Assembly (NCBI RefSeq): GCF_000299875.1
Contig: NZ_AMRK01000015.1
Location: forward strand, 1 to 64,000
DNA from: Celeribacter baekdonensis B30
Lineage (GTDB): Bacteria > Pseudomonadota > Alphaproteobacteria > Rhodobacterales > Rhodobacteraceae
Direction of reading: 5' to 3'
Length of the DNA stretch: 64,000 bases
The translations under genes and the position numbers were made by a program. Shown piece after piece: positions 18,065 through 27,686 of this stretch (positions are counted from its first letter, which is position 1; each line of letters opens with the position of its first letter). Under the pieces are notes generated by a model that saw only the letters and a list, made by a program, of their open reading frames with translations, was not told the DNA's origin and did not search any database.

Positions 18065-18613
18065 ATGACCTATGCTCGTTCCGAAACCTTCCGCTCCATC
18101 GGCCAGATTCTGACGGCCGATGTTCTACCCGCGCTGTATCGGTCGCAAAAGCTGCCGCTGCGCATCTCTTGCCTCGGTGTCGCCAGCTATGACGCCAGTG
18201 ACGCGGCGAACAGCTTTGACCGCGTGATCCCGCTTGGGGAATGCCCGTCACCGGATGAGGCCATCCAGGCCGCAGTCTTGCGCCTGTCGCGTGGTGAGAT
18301 TTGCACGGGGCCGAATAGCTTTCCGTATTTTCAGCCGCGCATCATGCTCATTCAGGACCGAGATCAGCGCCTGGTCCTCGCCGGCGAAATCCGCGCCGGC
18401 ATTATCCTCTGGCAGCAGCCGGTCGCCTCCGTTGCCGAGGCACGCAGGATTGTGACCGAGGCCAGCCGACTGCGCGGTATGGCATTCCGAGCCTCGGAGC
18501 CCGGGGATGCGAGACGGCTGCGTTACCGCGCCGCTGCGCTGGAGGCACGGTTGGTTGATCCCTTCTGGCGCGAGACCGCGGCCGATCTGCTCCGCCTGCC
18601 ACAGGCCGCCTGA
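18065..18613 (+). CDS. hypothetical ICE backbone protein, 182 residues
   Basis: A soluble protein with no recognised domain. The N-terminal half is mixed alpha/beta. The C-terminal half (SVAEARRIVTEASRLRGMAFRASEPGDARRLRYRAAALEARLVD, split over about 125-170) is arginine and alanine rich and helical. ATG at 18065 is preferred to GTG at 18056 because GGAG is eight bases upstream and the shared RNA leader ends there. It lies between ParB and the helicase genes. The shared leader implies co-regulation with ardC, radC and parB. Confidence 0.72.
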   Translation: MTYARSETFRSIGQILTADVLPALYRSQKLPLRISCLGVASYDASDAANSFDRVIPLGECPSPDEAIQAAVLRLSRGEICTGPNSFPYFQPRIMLIQDRDQRLVLAGEIRAGIILWQQPVASVAEARRIVTEASRLRGMAFRASEPGDARRLRYRAAALEARLVDPFWRETAADLLRLPQAA

Positions 18614-18636
18614 GCTTCACCCTTTCCATCCCATTC

Positions 18637-18657
18637 GGCCCGGTGTCACGCCGGGCC
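18637..18657 (+). promoter_or_regulatory. perfect 7-bp hairpin before gene at 18679
   Basis: GGCCCGG (18637-18643) pairs with CCGGGCC (18651-18657) around a seven-base loop. There is no T run, so it is not a standard terminator. The following CCCGGAG contains the Shine-Dalgarno sequence of the next gene and could pair with the 5' arm instead, which would be a simple translational switch. That role is inferred. Confidence 0.45.
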
Positions 18658-18678
18658 ATGTCATGCCCGGAGACCATC

Positions 18679-19095
18679 ATGGCCGACTATTTCACGCACT
18701 TTTCTTGCCTGCTTGACGTGGGCACCCCCGAAAACGCTGCCCGCGCACTCGATCTCTACAACGCACTGGCGGATGACAATGCCGCCGAAGATCCGCCATC
18801 GGACGGCTTCCTGCTCTCTATCCAGCCAGAACATGGTGGCACTCAGCTCTGGATGCGTGATGACGTCACCGGCGATCCCGGGCATGTCATCCAGTTCGTC
18901 AAACGCTGCGCCACCGAGTTCGGTCTGACGGGTCTATGGGGCCTTCAATACGCAAACAGTTGTTCTCGGCCGAGAATCGACGGGTTCGGCGGCGGCGCGC
19001 ATGTCCTTGATCTTGCTACCGGCGAGACGGTGGATTGGATCAATACCGATGGCTGGCTTTCCACTGTTCTGGAGGGGGGCAATCCCTATGAGTGA
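18679..19095 (+). CDS. hypothetical protein, 138 residues
   Basis: Starts MADYFTHFSCLLDVGTPENA after GGAG nine bases upstream; longer in-frame starts are poorer. The sequence pattern (length, GLQYANSCSRPRIDGFGGGAHVLDL in the C-terminal half, split near 93-117) suggests a compact alpha/beta fold. I have seen this kind of protein in plasmid and ICE backbones only as an unnamed family. Its stop lies eight bases inside the next gene, so the two are translationally coupled. No catalytic motif is evident. Confidence 0.72.
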   Translation: MADYFTHFSCLLDVGTPENAARALDLYNALADDNAAEDPPSDGFLLSIQPEHGGTQLWMRDDVTGDPGHVIQFVKRCATEFGLTGLWGLQYANSCSRPRIDGFGGGAHVLDLATGETVDWINTDGWLSTVLEGGNPYE

Positions 19096-19732
19096 GGTCA
19101 TCGAGATCACTGTCTATCGCCTCGAAGAGCTTTCCGATGCAGCCAGGGACAAAGCCCGTGCCTGGTATCGCGAAGGTGGCTTCGACGATGACTGGTACGA
19201 TGCCGTCTATGAGGATTTCCAGAGCGTCGCCGAAATCCTCGGGCTGAACCTCAAGACCCGAACCGTCCGGTTGATGGGCGGCGGCACACGACGGGAACCC
19301 TGCATCTGGTTCCGGGGCTTCTGGAGCCAGGGCGATGGCGCCTGCTTCGAAACTTTCTATGCCTACCGCAAGGGCGCGCCACGGCGGATCAGGGAATACG
19401 CGCCGCAGGACACCGAACTGCACCGCATCGCCGACGCCTTGCAGGCGGTTCAGCGGCGTAATTTCTATCAGCTTGGCGCCGAAGCCACCCATCGCGGCCA
19501 TTATTATCACGAATACTGTATGGCGATCTCGGTGGAGCGCGACAGCCCTACCTGGCAGGACATGACCGCCGATGCCGAGGAGAAGATCATCGACGCGCTG
19601 CGTGATCTGGCTCGATGGCTCTACTGCCAGCTCGAGCGCGAGTTTGACTACCTGTCGTCGGATGACGTCGTCGATGAGACCATCATCGCCAACGGTTACA
19701 CCTTCACTGAAGCCGGTCGCCGCTTCGGATGA
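19088..19732 (+). CDS. conserved ICE/plasmid protein, 214 residues
   Basis: Begins MSEVIEITVYRLEELSDAAR and continues with WYREGGFDDDWYDAVYEDF, a pattern found in proteins sometimes labelled 'antitoxin of toxin-antitoxin stability system' on alphaproteobacterial plasmids; the label is not well founded. The protein is acidic and rich in tyrosine and tryptophan, with no membrane segment. The ATG at 19088 overlaps the upstream gene. A strong terminator follows the stop, so the gene ends this operon. Confidence 0.75.
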   Translation: MSEVIEITVYRLEELSDAARDKARAWYREGGFDDDWYDAVYEDFQSVAEILGLNLKTRTVRLMGGGTRREPCIWFRGFWSQGDGACFETFYAYRKGAPRRIREYAPQDTELHRIADALQAVQRRNFYQLGAEATHRGHYYHEYCMAISVERDSPTWQDMTADAEEKIIDALRDLARWLYCQLEREFDYLSSDDVVDETIIANGYTFTEAGRRFG

Positions 19733-19751
19733 TCCCGAGAAGGCACCGACT

Positions 19752-19784
19752 AGCGCCCCGCCGTCCGGTCGGGGCGCTTTTTTT
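19752..19784 (+). terminator. strong Rho-independent terminator
   Basis: AGCGCCCC (19752-19759) pairs perfectly with GGGGCGCT (19771-19778), followed by a run of seven Ts to 19784. It separates the small-gene block from the large helicase gene, which must therefore have its own promoter or depend on read-through. The 19785-19889 leader repeats the purine-rich TGAGAGTGAGAG box seen before ardC. Confidence 0.85.
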
Positions 19785-19889
19785 ATGCTGTGCTTTGAGA
19801 GTGAGAGGTGGGCCGAAAAGGGGCAGGTCCGGGTGGGTGAGAGAGAGCCGTCCGGGTCTTCCCGTTCCTGCTCTCCGAGGTTCCCCGAC

Positions 19890-22800
19890 ATGAATATCTC
19901 ATCTCCCGTGACCGGTCCGGCCACCCAGCCGGCCCCCGTGATCCTGGCCGCCGCCCATCTCATTCTTCCCCATCTCGAACGCGGTCAACGCGTCGATACC
20001 GCGGACCTCCGCAGTGCCATGGAAAGCGCTTTCGGCGCCTCCGACGCCAGCGGCGCTTGGGACTGGAAGCTCGCCTATGAGGCCTGCGAAGTCGCCACGG
20101 TTCTGTTCCTGCGCAAATACGGAAAGGCGCTTTTCCGCAAAGCCGGTTCTCCGGTTTCACGGCTCGATCCGCTGGCGAAGATCGCGGGCCTACTGCCGAC
20201 GCAGACCCGCCGCTCCGAAGAAAGTCAGAGCTTCCAGCAGTTCAGCACCCCTCTGCCTCTCGGTCTTGCCGCGCTGGCGGCGGCCGGGGTCACGCCGGAC
20301 GATGTGGTGCTGGAGCCCTCGGCTGGCACCGGCCTGATGGCGATCCTTGCCCAGAGCGTCGGCGGTTCGCTGATCCTCAACGAACTCGCCGAGACCCGCG
20401 CCGATCTTCTCTCTTCCCTCTTTCCGGCCTTTCCCGTCACCCGGCTCGACGCCGCCCAGATCGACGATCATCTGACCCCGGAGGCTGTGCCGTCCGTGGT
20501 GCTGATGAACCCGCCTTTCTCGGTCATGGCCAATGTCGAAGGGCGGATGGCGGATGCTTCCCTTCGCCATGTTGCCTCGGCGCTGGCCCGGCTTGCTCCT
20601 GGCGGACGGCTGGTCACGATCACCGGCGCGAACTTCGGACCGGAAGCACCGGCCTGGCGCGACGCCTTCGTGCGCCTGCAGGACCGCAGCCGCGTGGTCT
20701 TCACCGCGGCGATCGATGGCGCGGTCTTCGCCAGACATGGCACCCGCATCGACACGCGGCTGACGGTGATCGACAAGCTGCCCGCCGACGATCCGTCCGT
20801 CTTCCCGGCTTCGCCGGGTGTCGCGCCCGACGTCGCCACGCTGCTCGGTTGGATCGAAAGCCAGCTCCCACCACGCTTGACGGTCTCGCTGCCGAAGATC
20901 GCTGCGCCCGCTTCAACCGCCGCGCCGAGAACCGTGCGGGGCTATCTGGCCCGCTCGGCAGCTGCGCGGCCTGCCGCGGCTCCCGCCAACGATCCCGAGG
21001 GCCTCGAACTTGTCTATGAGACCGTGGACTGGACGCCATCGGTAGGCGCTCGCCTGTCCGACGCCATCTATGAGGAATATGCGCTGCAATCGCTGCGCAT
21101 TCCGGGCGCTGAGCCGCATCCGACCAGGCTCGTGCAATCCGCCGCCATGGCCTCGGTCGCACCGCCCAGGCCGTCTTACCGCCCCATGCTGCCTGCTGAC
21201 ATCCGCACCCGTCTGTCGGACGCCCAGCTTGAAACGGTTATCTATGCAGGTGAAGCCCATGCCGATCATCTCGCCGGTGCTTGGACCGTGGACGAACATT
21301 TCGACAACGTGAGCGCCGCTGCCGAAGGCGCCGTCCGCTTTCGCCGGGGCTTCATGCTCGGTGACGGCACCGGCGCTGGTAAGGGGCGCCAATCGGCCGG
21401 CATCATCCTAGACAACTGGCTACGCGGGCGCCGCAAGGCGGTCTGGATCTCCAAATCCGACAAGCTGATCGAGGACGCGCAACGCGACTGGTCGGCGCTT
21501 GGCATGGAACGGTTGCTTGTCACGCCTCTGTCGCGCTTCCCGCAGGGGAAGCCGATCACGCTGTCGGAAGGCATCCTGTTTACCACCTATGCCACGCTGC
21601 GCTCCGATGACCGCGGCGAGAAGGTTTCGCGCGTCAAGCAGATCGTCGAATGGTTGGGCAAGGACTTCGATGGGGTCATCATTTTCGACGAGAGCCATGC
21701 GATGCAGAATGCCGGTGGCGGCAAGGGAGACCGCGGTGATATCGCCGCCTCGCAGCAGGGACGCGCAGGCCTGCGGCTCCAGCATGCCCTGCCGGATGCG
21801 CGCGTGGTCTATGTCTCGGCAACCGGGGCCACCACGGTTCACAATCTCGCCTATGCACAACGGCTCGGTCTCTGGGGCGGTGAGGATTTTCCGTTCCAGA
21901 CCCGCGCCGAGTTCGTCGAAGCGATTGAAGCGGGCGGCGTGGCGGCCATGGAAGTGCTCGCCCGCGATTTGCGTTCTCTCGGCCTCTATACCGCGCGCTC
22001 GCTCTCCTACGACGGGGTGGAATACGAGCTGGTCGAGCATCAGCTCACCGATGAACAGCGGCGCATCTATGATGCTTACGCGGCCGCGTTCGCCGTGATC
22101 CATGGAAACCTGGACGCGGCGATGGCGGCGGCCAACATCACCGGCAGTGAAGGCACGTTGAACCGCCAGGCCAAATCCGCCGCGCGGTCGGCCTTCGAGA
22201 GCACCAAGCAGCGCTTCTTCGGCCATCTGCTGACCTCCATGAAAACCCCGACCCTGATCCGCTCGATCGAAGCCGATCTGGCGGCGGGCCATGCCGCCGT
22301 CATCCAGATCGTCTCGACCGGCGAAGCCCTGATGGAGCGGCGGCTGTCCGAGATCCCGACCGAGGAATGGAACGACATTTCCGTCGATGTCACGCCGCGG
22401 GAGTATGTCGGCTCGTACTTGCTGCATTCCTTCCCGGTGCAACTCTATGAGCCCTTCACCGACAGCGAAGGCAATTTGTCCTCGCGGCCCGTGTTCCGCG
22501 ATGGGCAGCCGGTCGAAAGCCGAGAAGCCGTCGCCCGGCGCGATGAGATGCTGGAGCAACTCGGGTCGCTTCCTCCTGTGCCGGGGGCGCTCGATCAAAT
22601 CGTCCAGCGCTTCGGCACGGATATGGTGGCGGAGGTCACAGGACGTTCGCGCCGGATCGTGCGCAAAGGCGACGGTGCGTCCGCATGTCTTGCAGTCGAG
22701 AACCGTCCGCCTTCTGCCAACCTCTCCGAGACTGCGGCCTTCATGGATGACCAGAAGCGCATCCTGGTCTTCTCTGATGCCGGTGGCACCGGGCGCAGCT

Positions 22801-24197
22801 ATCACGCGGACCTTTTGGCGCGGAACCAGCGGCTGCGGGTGCACTACCTGCTGGAGCCGGGCTGGAAGGCCGATGCGGCCATTCAGGGGCTGGGCCGCAC
22901 CAACCGGACCAATCAGGCGCAGCCGCCGCTCTTCCGGCCCATCGCCACGGATGTCAAAGCCGAGAAGCGCTTCCTCTCGACCATCGCCCGCCGCCTCGAT
23001 ACGCTGGGTGCGATCACACGCGGCCAGCGCCAGACCGGCGGTCAGGGGCTGTTCCGTCCCGAGGACAATCTGGAATCCGCCTATGCCCGCGACGCGCTTC
23101 GCCAGCTCTATCTGCTGATCGTGCGCGGCAAGGTCGAGGGCTGCTCGCTCGAACGCTTTGAAACCGCCACCGGGTTGAAGCTGATGGACAGCAACGGTGT
23201 GAAGGACGAACTGCCGCCGATCACCACCTTCCTCAACCGTCTGCTGGCGCTGACCATCGAGTTGCAGGGCATCCTGTTCTCGGCCTTCGAACAGCTTCTG
23301 CAGGCCCGGATCGACGGGGCGATTGCGTCTGGCACCTATGACATGGGGCTGGAAACGCTGAAGGCCGAAAGCTTCATCGTCACAGACCGGCAGGTGATCC
23401 ACACGCATCCGGGCACCGGCGCGGAAACCCGGCTTCTCACGCTCACCGAGCGCAAGCGCAATCAGCCGGTCACGCTCGATGCAGCCCTGGCGGAACTGGA
23501 TGATCCCCGCGCAAGATTGCTCATCAACGAGCGATCCGGTCGTGCCGCCGTGCAGATCCCGACCACCAGCGTCATGCTCGATGATGGCGAGATCGAACGG
23601 CGCGTGCGGCTGATCCGGCCCATGGAGGCGATGAACATTCCGGTGCGTGCGATGGGTGAGACCCATTGGATCGAGGCCGACCGTGCCGACTTCATCGTGG
23701 CCTGGAAGGCGGAACTGGCCGAGGTGCCGGAGTTCACCGACAGCATCCTGCATATGGTGACGGGGCTCTTGCTGCCGATATGGAAGCGCCTGCCGCAGGA
23801 GTCCTCCCGGGTCTATCGGCTCCAAACCGATGAGGGGGAACGCATCATCGGTCGCCGGGTCTCGCCCGCATGGGCGGCAAATGCCGCCACCAGCGGCGTC
23901 GCGACCAGCATCACGCCGGACCAGGCCTATGCCGCGCTGATCGAGGGCCGAACGATCTTCGATCTCGCCGAGGGGCTGCAACTGCGCCGCGTCCGGGTCA
24001 TGGGCGCGAACCGGATCGAACTCACCGGCTTCACCGATACCATGCGCGATCGGCTGCGAACCTATGGTCTCTTCAGCGAGATCATCTCATGGAAACTCCG
24101 CTTCTTCGTGCCGGTGGACGCATCGGGGCCGGAGATCATCGGCAAACTGCTCGACCGCTTCCCGGTCGAGCGCATTTCCGAGCGGGAGGCCGCGTGA
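19890..24197 (+). CDS. methyltransferase-helicase giant, strawberry notch family
   Basis: A 1435-residue protein joining two enzymes. The N-terminal part is an adenine-type DNA methyltransferase fold: SAM-binding VLEPSAGTG near 140-148 and catalytic NPPF at 207-210. The next part is an SF2 helicase-like domain of the strawberry-notch type, with P-loop GDGTGAGKG near 491-499, DESH near 599-602, and a conserved C-terminal half that includes GLGRTNRTNQ near 1005. Such proteins recur on ICEs and plasmids and may methylate and remodel the element's own DNA. The start at 19890 is chosen because the frame before it is antisense-like sequence across a terminator. No clear Shine-Dalgarno sequence is visible. 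Confidence 0.88.
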   Translation: MNISSPVTGPATQPAPVILAAAHLILPHLERGQRVDTADLRSAMESAFGASDASGAWDWKLAYEACEVATVLFLRKYGKALFRKAGSPVSRLDPLAKIAGLLPTQTRRSEESQSFQQFSTPLPLGLAALAAAGVTPDDVVLEPSAGTGLMAILAQSVGGSLILNELAETRADLLSSLFPAFPVTRLDAAQIDDHLTPEAVPSVVLMNPPFSVMANVEGRMADASLRHVASALARLAPGGRLVTITGANFGPEAPAWRDAFVRLQDRSRVVFTAAIDGAVFARHGTRIDTRLTVIDKLPADDPSVFPASPGVAPDVATLLGWIESQLPPRLTVSLPKIAAPASTAAPRTVRGYLARSAAARPAAAPANDPEGLELVYETVDWTPSVGARLSDAIYEEYALQSLRIPGAEPHPTRLVQSAAMASVAPPRPSYRPMLPADIRTRLSDAQLETVIYAGEAHADHLAGAWTVDEHFDNVSAAAEGAVRFRRGFMLGDGTGAGKGRQSAGIILDNWLRGRRKAVWISKSDKLIEDAQRDWSALGMERLLVTPLSRFPQGKPITLSEGILFTTYATLRSDDRGEKVSRVKQIVEWLGKDFDGVIIFDESHAMQNAGGGKGDRGDIAASQQGRAGLRLQHALPDARVVYVSATGATTVHNLAYAQRLGLWGGEDFPFQTRAEFVEAIEAGGVAAMEVLARDLRSLGLYTARSLSYDGVEYELVEHQLTDEQRRIYDAYAAAFAVIHGNLDAAMAAANITGSEGTLNRQAKSAARSAFESTKQRFFGHLLTSMKTPTLIRSIEADLAAGHAAVIQIVSTGEALMERRLSEIPTEEWNDISVDVTPREYVGSYLLHSFPVQLYEPFTDSEGNLSSRPVFRDGQPVESREAVARRDEMLEQLGSLPPVPGALDQIVQRFGTDMVAEVTGRSRRIVRKGDGASACLAVENRPPSANLSETAAFMDDQKRILVFSDAGGTGRSYHADLLARNQRLRVHYLLEPGWKADAAIQGLGRTNRTNQAQPPLFRPIATDVKAEKRFLSTIARRLDTLGAITRGQRQTGGQGLFRPEDNLESAYARDALRQLYLLIVRGKVEGCSLERFETATGLKLMDSNGVKDELPPITTFLNRLLALTIELQGILFSAFEQLLQARIDGAIASGTYDMGLETLKAESFIVTDRQVIHTHPGTGAETRLLTLTERKRNQPVTLDAALAELDDPRARLLINERSGRAAVQIPTTSVMLDDGEIERRVRLIRPMEAMNIPVRAMGETHWIEADRADFIVAWKAELAEVPEFTDSILHMVTGLLLPIWKRLPQESSRVYRLQTDEGERIIGRRVSPAWAANAATSGVATSITPDQAYAALIEGRTIFDLAEGLQLRRVRVMGANRIELTGFTDTMRDRLRTYGLFSEIISWKLRFFVPVDASGPEIIGKLLDRFPVERISEREAA

Positions 24198-25243
24198 TGG
24201 CACGTCTCAACGCTTCCGAACTGGCGCAGCGTCTCGGCCGAGAAGCCGAGGCGGTGTGCCGCTATTACCTCTCGAATGGGCGAAAGCAGGGCAATTACTG
24301 GCAGGTCGGCGATGTGCAGAACAGTCCCGGCCGCTCCATGTTCGTCCGTCTGACCGGGCCGGAGTCCGGCAAGGGCGCGGCCGGCAAATGGACCGATGCG
24401 CAGAGCGGGGAACATGGCGATCTGCTCGACGTGATCGGCGAAAGCCTCGGCCTCATCGATTTTGCCGACATTGCCGAAGAAGCCCGCCGCTTCCTCAGCC
24501 TGCCGCATCCCGAACCGGAGCCATGGTCCCGCAAGTTCCGAACACCGCCGGCACCATCCGGATCGTCCGAAGCGGCGCGTCGCCTCTGGCACATGACCCG
24601 GCCATTGATCGGCAGCCTCGCGGAGACGTATTTACGCGGCCGCGGTATTACGGATTTACGCGGAACCGCAAATCTGCGTTTCCATCCGAGCTGCTACTGG
24701 CGACCCGAGGGCGATGGGCCGACAGAGGCATGGCCCGCCATGATTGCCGCGGTGACCGACCTCGATGGCAAGATCACCGGCGCGCATCGCACCTGGCTCA
24801 CCCGCGACGGCTCTGGCAAGGCGCCGCTCGATCCGCCGAGGAAGGCGATGGGCAATCTGCTTGGACACGCCGTCCGGCTTGACGAGCCGCAGGATGTGCT
24901 CGCCGCAGGCGAAGGCATCGAGACCATCCTGTCGCTCCGGCAGGCATTGCCCACAATGCCGATGGTCTCGGCACTTTCCGCCGGGCATCTCGCCGCCATC
25001 CTGTTCCCGCCGCATCTGCGCAGGCTCTATATCGTCCGCGACAACGATCCGGCAGGCGACGGCGCGCGCGATGGCCTAGCGGACCGGGCGCACGAGGCCG
25101 GGATCGAGGCGATCACGCTCTCGCCCATGCTGGGGGACTTCAACGACGATCTCGTCAGCCTCGGGCTGGAGGCGCTTCGGGCCGGGATCCGGGTGCAGGT
25201 CGCCCCCGAGGACGTCGGCCGCTTCATGGCCCTGACGCCATAG
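24197..25243 (+). CDS. Toprim-domain protein (DUF7146-like, primase-related)
   Basis: The 348-residue protein has an N-terminal region with YYLSNGRKQGNYWQVGD and a C-terminal Toprim fold. GEGIET near 238 supplies the catalytic Glu, and IVRDNDPAG near 279-287 supplies the D-x-D pair. It lacks the CHC2 zinc finger and polymerase core of a full DnaG primase in any form I can see, so priming activity is uncertain. The start overlaps the helicase stop (TGATG), which points to a working pair: remodelling helicase/methyltransferase plus Toprim enzyme in conjugative or vegetative replication. Confidence 0.85.
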   Translation: MARLNASELAQRLGREAEAVCRYYLSNGRKQGNYWQVGDVQNSPGRSMFVRLTGPESGKGAAGKWTDAQSGEHGDLLDVIGESLGLIDFADIAEEARRFLSLPHPEPEPWSRKFRTPPAPSGSSEAARRLWHMTRPLIGSLAETYLRGRGITDLRGTANLRFHPSCYWRPEGDGPTEAWPAMIAAVTDLDGKITGAHRTWLTRDGSGKAPLDPPRKAMGNLLGHAVRLDEPQDVLAAGEGIETILSLRQALPTMPMVSALSAGHLAAILFPPHLRRLYIVRDNDPAGDGARDGLADRAHEAGIEAITLSPMLGDFNDDLVSLGLEALRAGIRVQVAPEDVGRFMALTP

Positions 25244-25591
25244 CCGGCACGGGGCCGGGATCGGGAAACTCTGATCCAGTCATGCGCAGTGGGCTACATC
25301 CTGTCATCGGCAGGGGGACCGCGCCTTGGCCTTCTGAGAGGGCGAGCGGCCCACAAACGCTCCGGCCCGGCAATGGCGGCGCCCGACTGATTTCCGTCGG
25401 CGGGAAAACCACCCCACGCGACAGGTCGCGCGGGGACCCCGGATTGCCCGCCTTTACAGCGCGAAGCAAATCAGCCGGGCTTTGCCATCGAGGCCCTCGC
25501 AAAGGGCTCGGGCTGCCAGACCGGAACGCCCGTGGGCTTGTCGTCGCCATGAAGGCCGCGACGGTCGCGGTCCAGCCGAAGGACGCATCCC
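25244..25591 (+). other. 348-base leader without a gene
   Basis: No credible reading frame. Short hairpins are present, for example CCGAC (25386-25390) with GTCGG (25397-25401), and GCGAC / GTCGC around 25420-25431. The length and GC-rich hairpins recall the structured spacer before the DUF736 gene. It may be a long 5' untranslated region for the DUF2493 gene. Confidence 0.4.
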
Positions 25592-26518
25592 ATGGACGCT
25601 CATGACGAATTCGAACCCGATCACAGCACGTCTCCCACCGGCCATGTCATCGAAGCGCTCGAACTCTATGGCTACCATCCCGCCGAGGGCGAGGCCGATC
25701 CTCGGATCACGCCCGAGGATACCGCCATCCAGGGCGCGGTTGCCGACATCTTCGACGCCCTGATCTCCACCATGGCCGACACCAGCCTCGATTTCGACCT
25801 CGACGAGATCATGTGGTCCACCGTCAATACCTTCCACCGCGCCGTCGAGCGGATCGAACGCAAACTCGACGATAACGAGCAGGCCCAGAAGCGCCTTCAG
25901 CGCGAACAGGACGGAAGCGAGGTCAAATCGGTCCAGCTCGAAACCCTCATCGGCATCGGACAAAACTTGATCGAGCGCCGCGACAGCATGGAGGTCTTCC
26001 GCGACACTGCCGCCGACCTTTACCTGCGCAGCACCGGCACGCCCTGGTCGCCGCGCTCCGGATCACGGGTCAACCATCGCCAGATGACCTCGGCCATGAT
26101 CGACAGCCGCGACTTCCTCGCCGCCAAACGCAAGGCCGACAATGAGGTGCTCTTGCCCGCCGGGCCGAAAATTGCCTTCTCGGGCGGCGACACCACCGAT
26201 CACCGCACGATCTGGGCCAGGCTCGATCAGGTGCACGCCAAGCACCCCGACATGGTGCTTCTGCACGGCGGCAGCCCGAAAGGCGCCGAACGCATCGCCG
26301 CCACTTGGGCCAACAACCGCAAGGTGCCGCAGGTCGCCTTCAAGCCCGACTGGACGAAACACGCCAAGGCCGCGCCCTTCAAGCGCAACGACCGGATGCT
26401 CGACACGATGCCGATCGGGGTCATCGTCTTCCCCGGCACCGGCATTCAGGAAAACCTCGCCGACAAGGCCCGCAAGAAGGGCATCCCGGTCTACCGCTTG
26501 GCGGAGGGCAGCGCGTGA
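25592..26518 (+). CDS. DUF2493 family protein (SLOG-type nucleotide-binding)
   Basis: The 308-residue protein has an acidic N-terminal half with a coiled-coil-like stretch near 85-115 (ERIERKLDDNEQAQKRLQRE). The C-terminal half holds the DUF2493 motifs: KIAFSGGDTTDH, MVLLHGGSPKGAERIAA and VPQVAFKPDW, then GVIVFPGTGIQENLADKA. The G-G-S-x-K-G-A loop resembles SLOG proteins that bind nucleotide-derived ligands. It is the last backbone gene before the cargo block. A signalling role is possible but not shown. Confidence 0.85.
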   Translation: MDAHDEFEPDHSTSPTGHVIEALELYGYHPAEGEADPRITPEDTAIQGAVADIFDALISTMADTSLDFDLDEIMWSTVNTFHRAVERIERKLDDNEQAQKRLQREQDGSEVKSVQLETLIGIGQNLIERRDSMEVFRDTAADLYLRSTGTPWSPRSGSRVNHRQMTSAMIDSRDFLAAKRKADNEVLLPAGPKIAFSGGDTTDHRTIWARLDQVHAKHPDMVLLHGGSPKGAERIAATWANNRKVPQVAFKPDWTKHAKAAPFKRNDRMLDTMPIGVIVFPGTGIQENLADKARKKGIPVYRLAEGSA

Positions 26519-26739
26519 GCGCTGCCATTCTTTGAAACACACTGGAACGGCAGGTTTGGGGCCGTCTCCGGGCTGTCCGGTTGATGGAGCCCGACCAGGT
26601 TGCCATCATTCACAACATCCGCTCTTCCGCACTCGCCGCCGCCATTCCCGGGGCAGCTCTTGGGAACCTATCATCCGTTCATTCACTAAGGAGAGGTCCC
26701 CAACTGCAGGAGATTCAGCTCACGGCATACCAGGTGCCT

Positions 26740-27684
26740 TCAGTCTGACGCGTTCTGAGCGATCTTGTCCTGGATGAAAGGGGAACGGACCGTGGTAAGG
26801 CCATCGAGATCGTCAAAAATCACGGAAACTTGGCTCGGGGACCGACAGCCGGGAATCGCAACTACGCTGGCACCCTGAGCCAGAACCCATGCCAACGCCT
26901 GGGGCGCGGAGACCAACTCCCTAAACTCCATTTCGCTACCAGAACCATCGCGATGCGGATTCCCGCTTGTAGAGCGTTGCGCAAAAGCCAACATTGATGT
27001 CCTGAGATCATCTGGCTCTGAAGGTTCTGAACCTGTCAGGATACCTCTCCCCAATGGGGAGAAGGCCATGAAGCAGGCTCCCCGCGCCGTGGCGGCAGCG
27101 ACTTCCTCGATCTTCTGGCCGGTCACCAAGGACAGCTCGTTCTGAACAGCGCTAAGGGTGTGTTCCATCGGCCGCCCTGAGATTTGGTCGGCAGAAACGC
27201 TGGAGAGCCCGAACTCGCCCACCTTGCCCGTGGAGATTAGTTCCTCGATGCAGGCCTGAACTACGTCGTCAGGCGTATCGGGATCGGTACGATGCTGGAG
27301 AAGAAGGTCGATACGATCACGCTTCAAGCGCCTCAATGAGGCCTCGACCGACTGCCTGATCGCTTCGGGCCGACTATCGCGATATAGACTACCCCCAGCA
27401 TCGGAATAGAGGCCGAACTTGGTGACGATGGTCGTATTGGGGAGGCCGCAGAGTACTTCGCCCAACAACGTTTCGTTAGCGCCGTTGCCATACAGCGGTG
27501 CTGTGTCAAAGAGCGTCACACCGTTGTCCAGGGCTGCGGTGATCGTCGCGACGGCTTGCTCACGGTCAACGGCTCCATAAATCCCGGTCAGCGCCATGCA
27601 GCCGAGGCCTATGCGGCGCTTTCCCGCGAGGGCGATCGCCCGGTCTTCAGCGATCCTAGCAGGATCATTGTGCTCGCGGGCCAT
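26740..27684 (-). CDS. aldo/keto reductase
   Basis: The 314-residue TIM-barrel reductase shows the full catalytic tetrad: Asp60, Tyr65 (FDTAPLYGNG), Lys89 (VTKFG) and His131 (LLQHR). NADPH-contacting SPLGRGILTG and the C-terminal VAIPGCRSPSQV are also present. It reduces a carbonyl, or oxidises an alcohol, with NADP(H); the substrate is unknown. It is the last gene of a minus-strand operon, two bases after the kinase-like gene. The operon context (radical SAM, exonuclease, kinase) suggests a nucleotide or nucleoside product rather than general detoxification, which is inference. Confidence 0.88.
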   Translation of the reverse strand: MAREHNDPARIAEDRAIALAGKRRIGLGCMALTGIYGAVDREQAVATITAALDNGVTLFDTAPLYGNGANETLLGEVLCGLPNTTIVTKFGLYSDAGGSLYRDSRPEAIRQSVEASLRRLKRDRIDLLLQHRTDPDTPDDVVQACIEELISTGKVGEFGLSSVSADQISGRPMEHTLSAVQNELSLVTGQKIEEVAAATARGACFMAFSPLGRGILTGSEPSEPDDLRTSMLAFAQRSTSGNPHRDGSGSEMEFRELVSAPQALAWVLAQGASVVAIPGCRSPSQVSVIFDDLDGLTTVRSPFIQDKIAQNASD

Positions 27685-27686
27685 AT

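Noticed and set aside
21420-23981. 853-codon open frame on the minus strand
   Set aside because: It is antisense to the helicase part of the strawberry-notch gene, which shows clear motifs on the plus strand. Long antisense openings are expected in GC-rich coding sequence.
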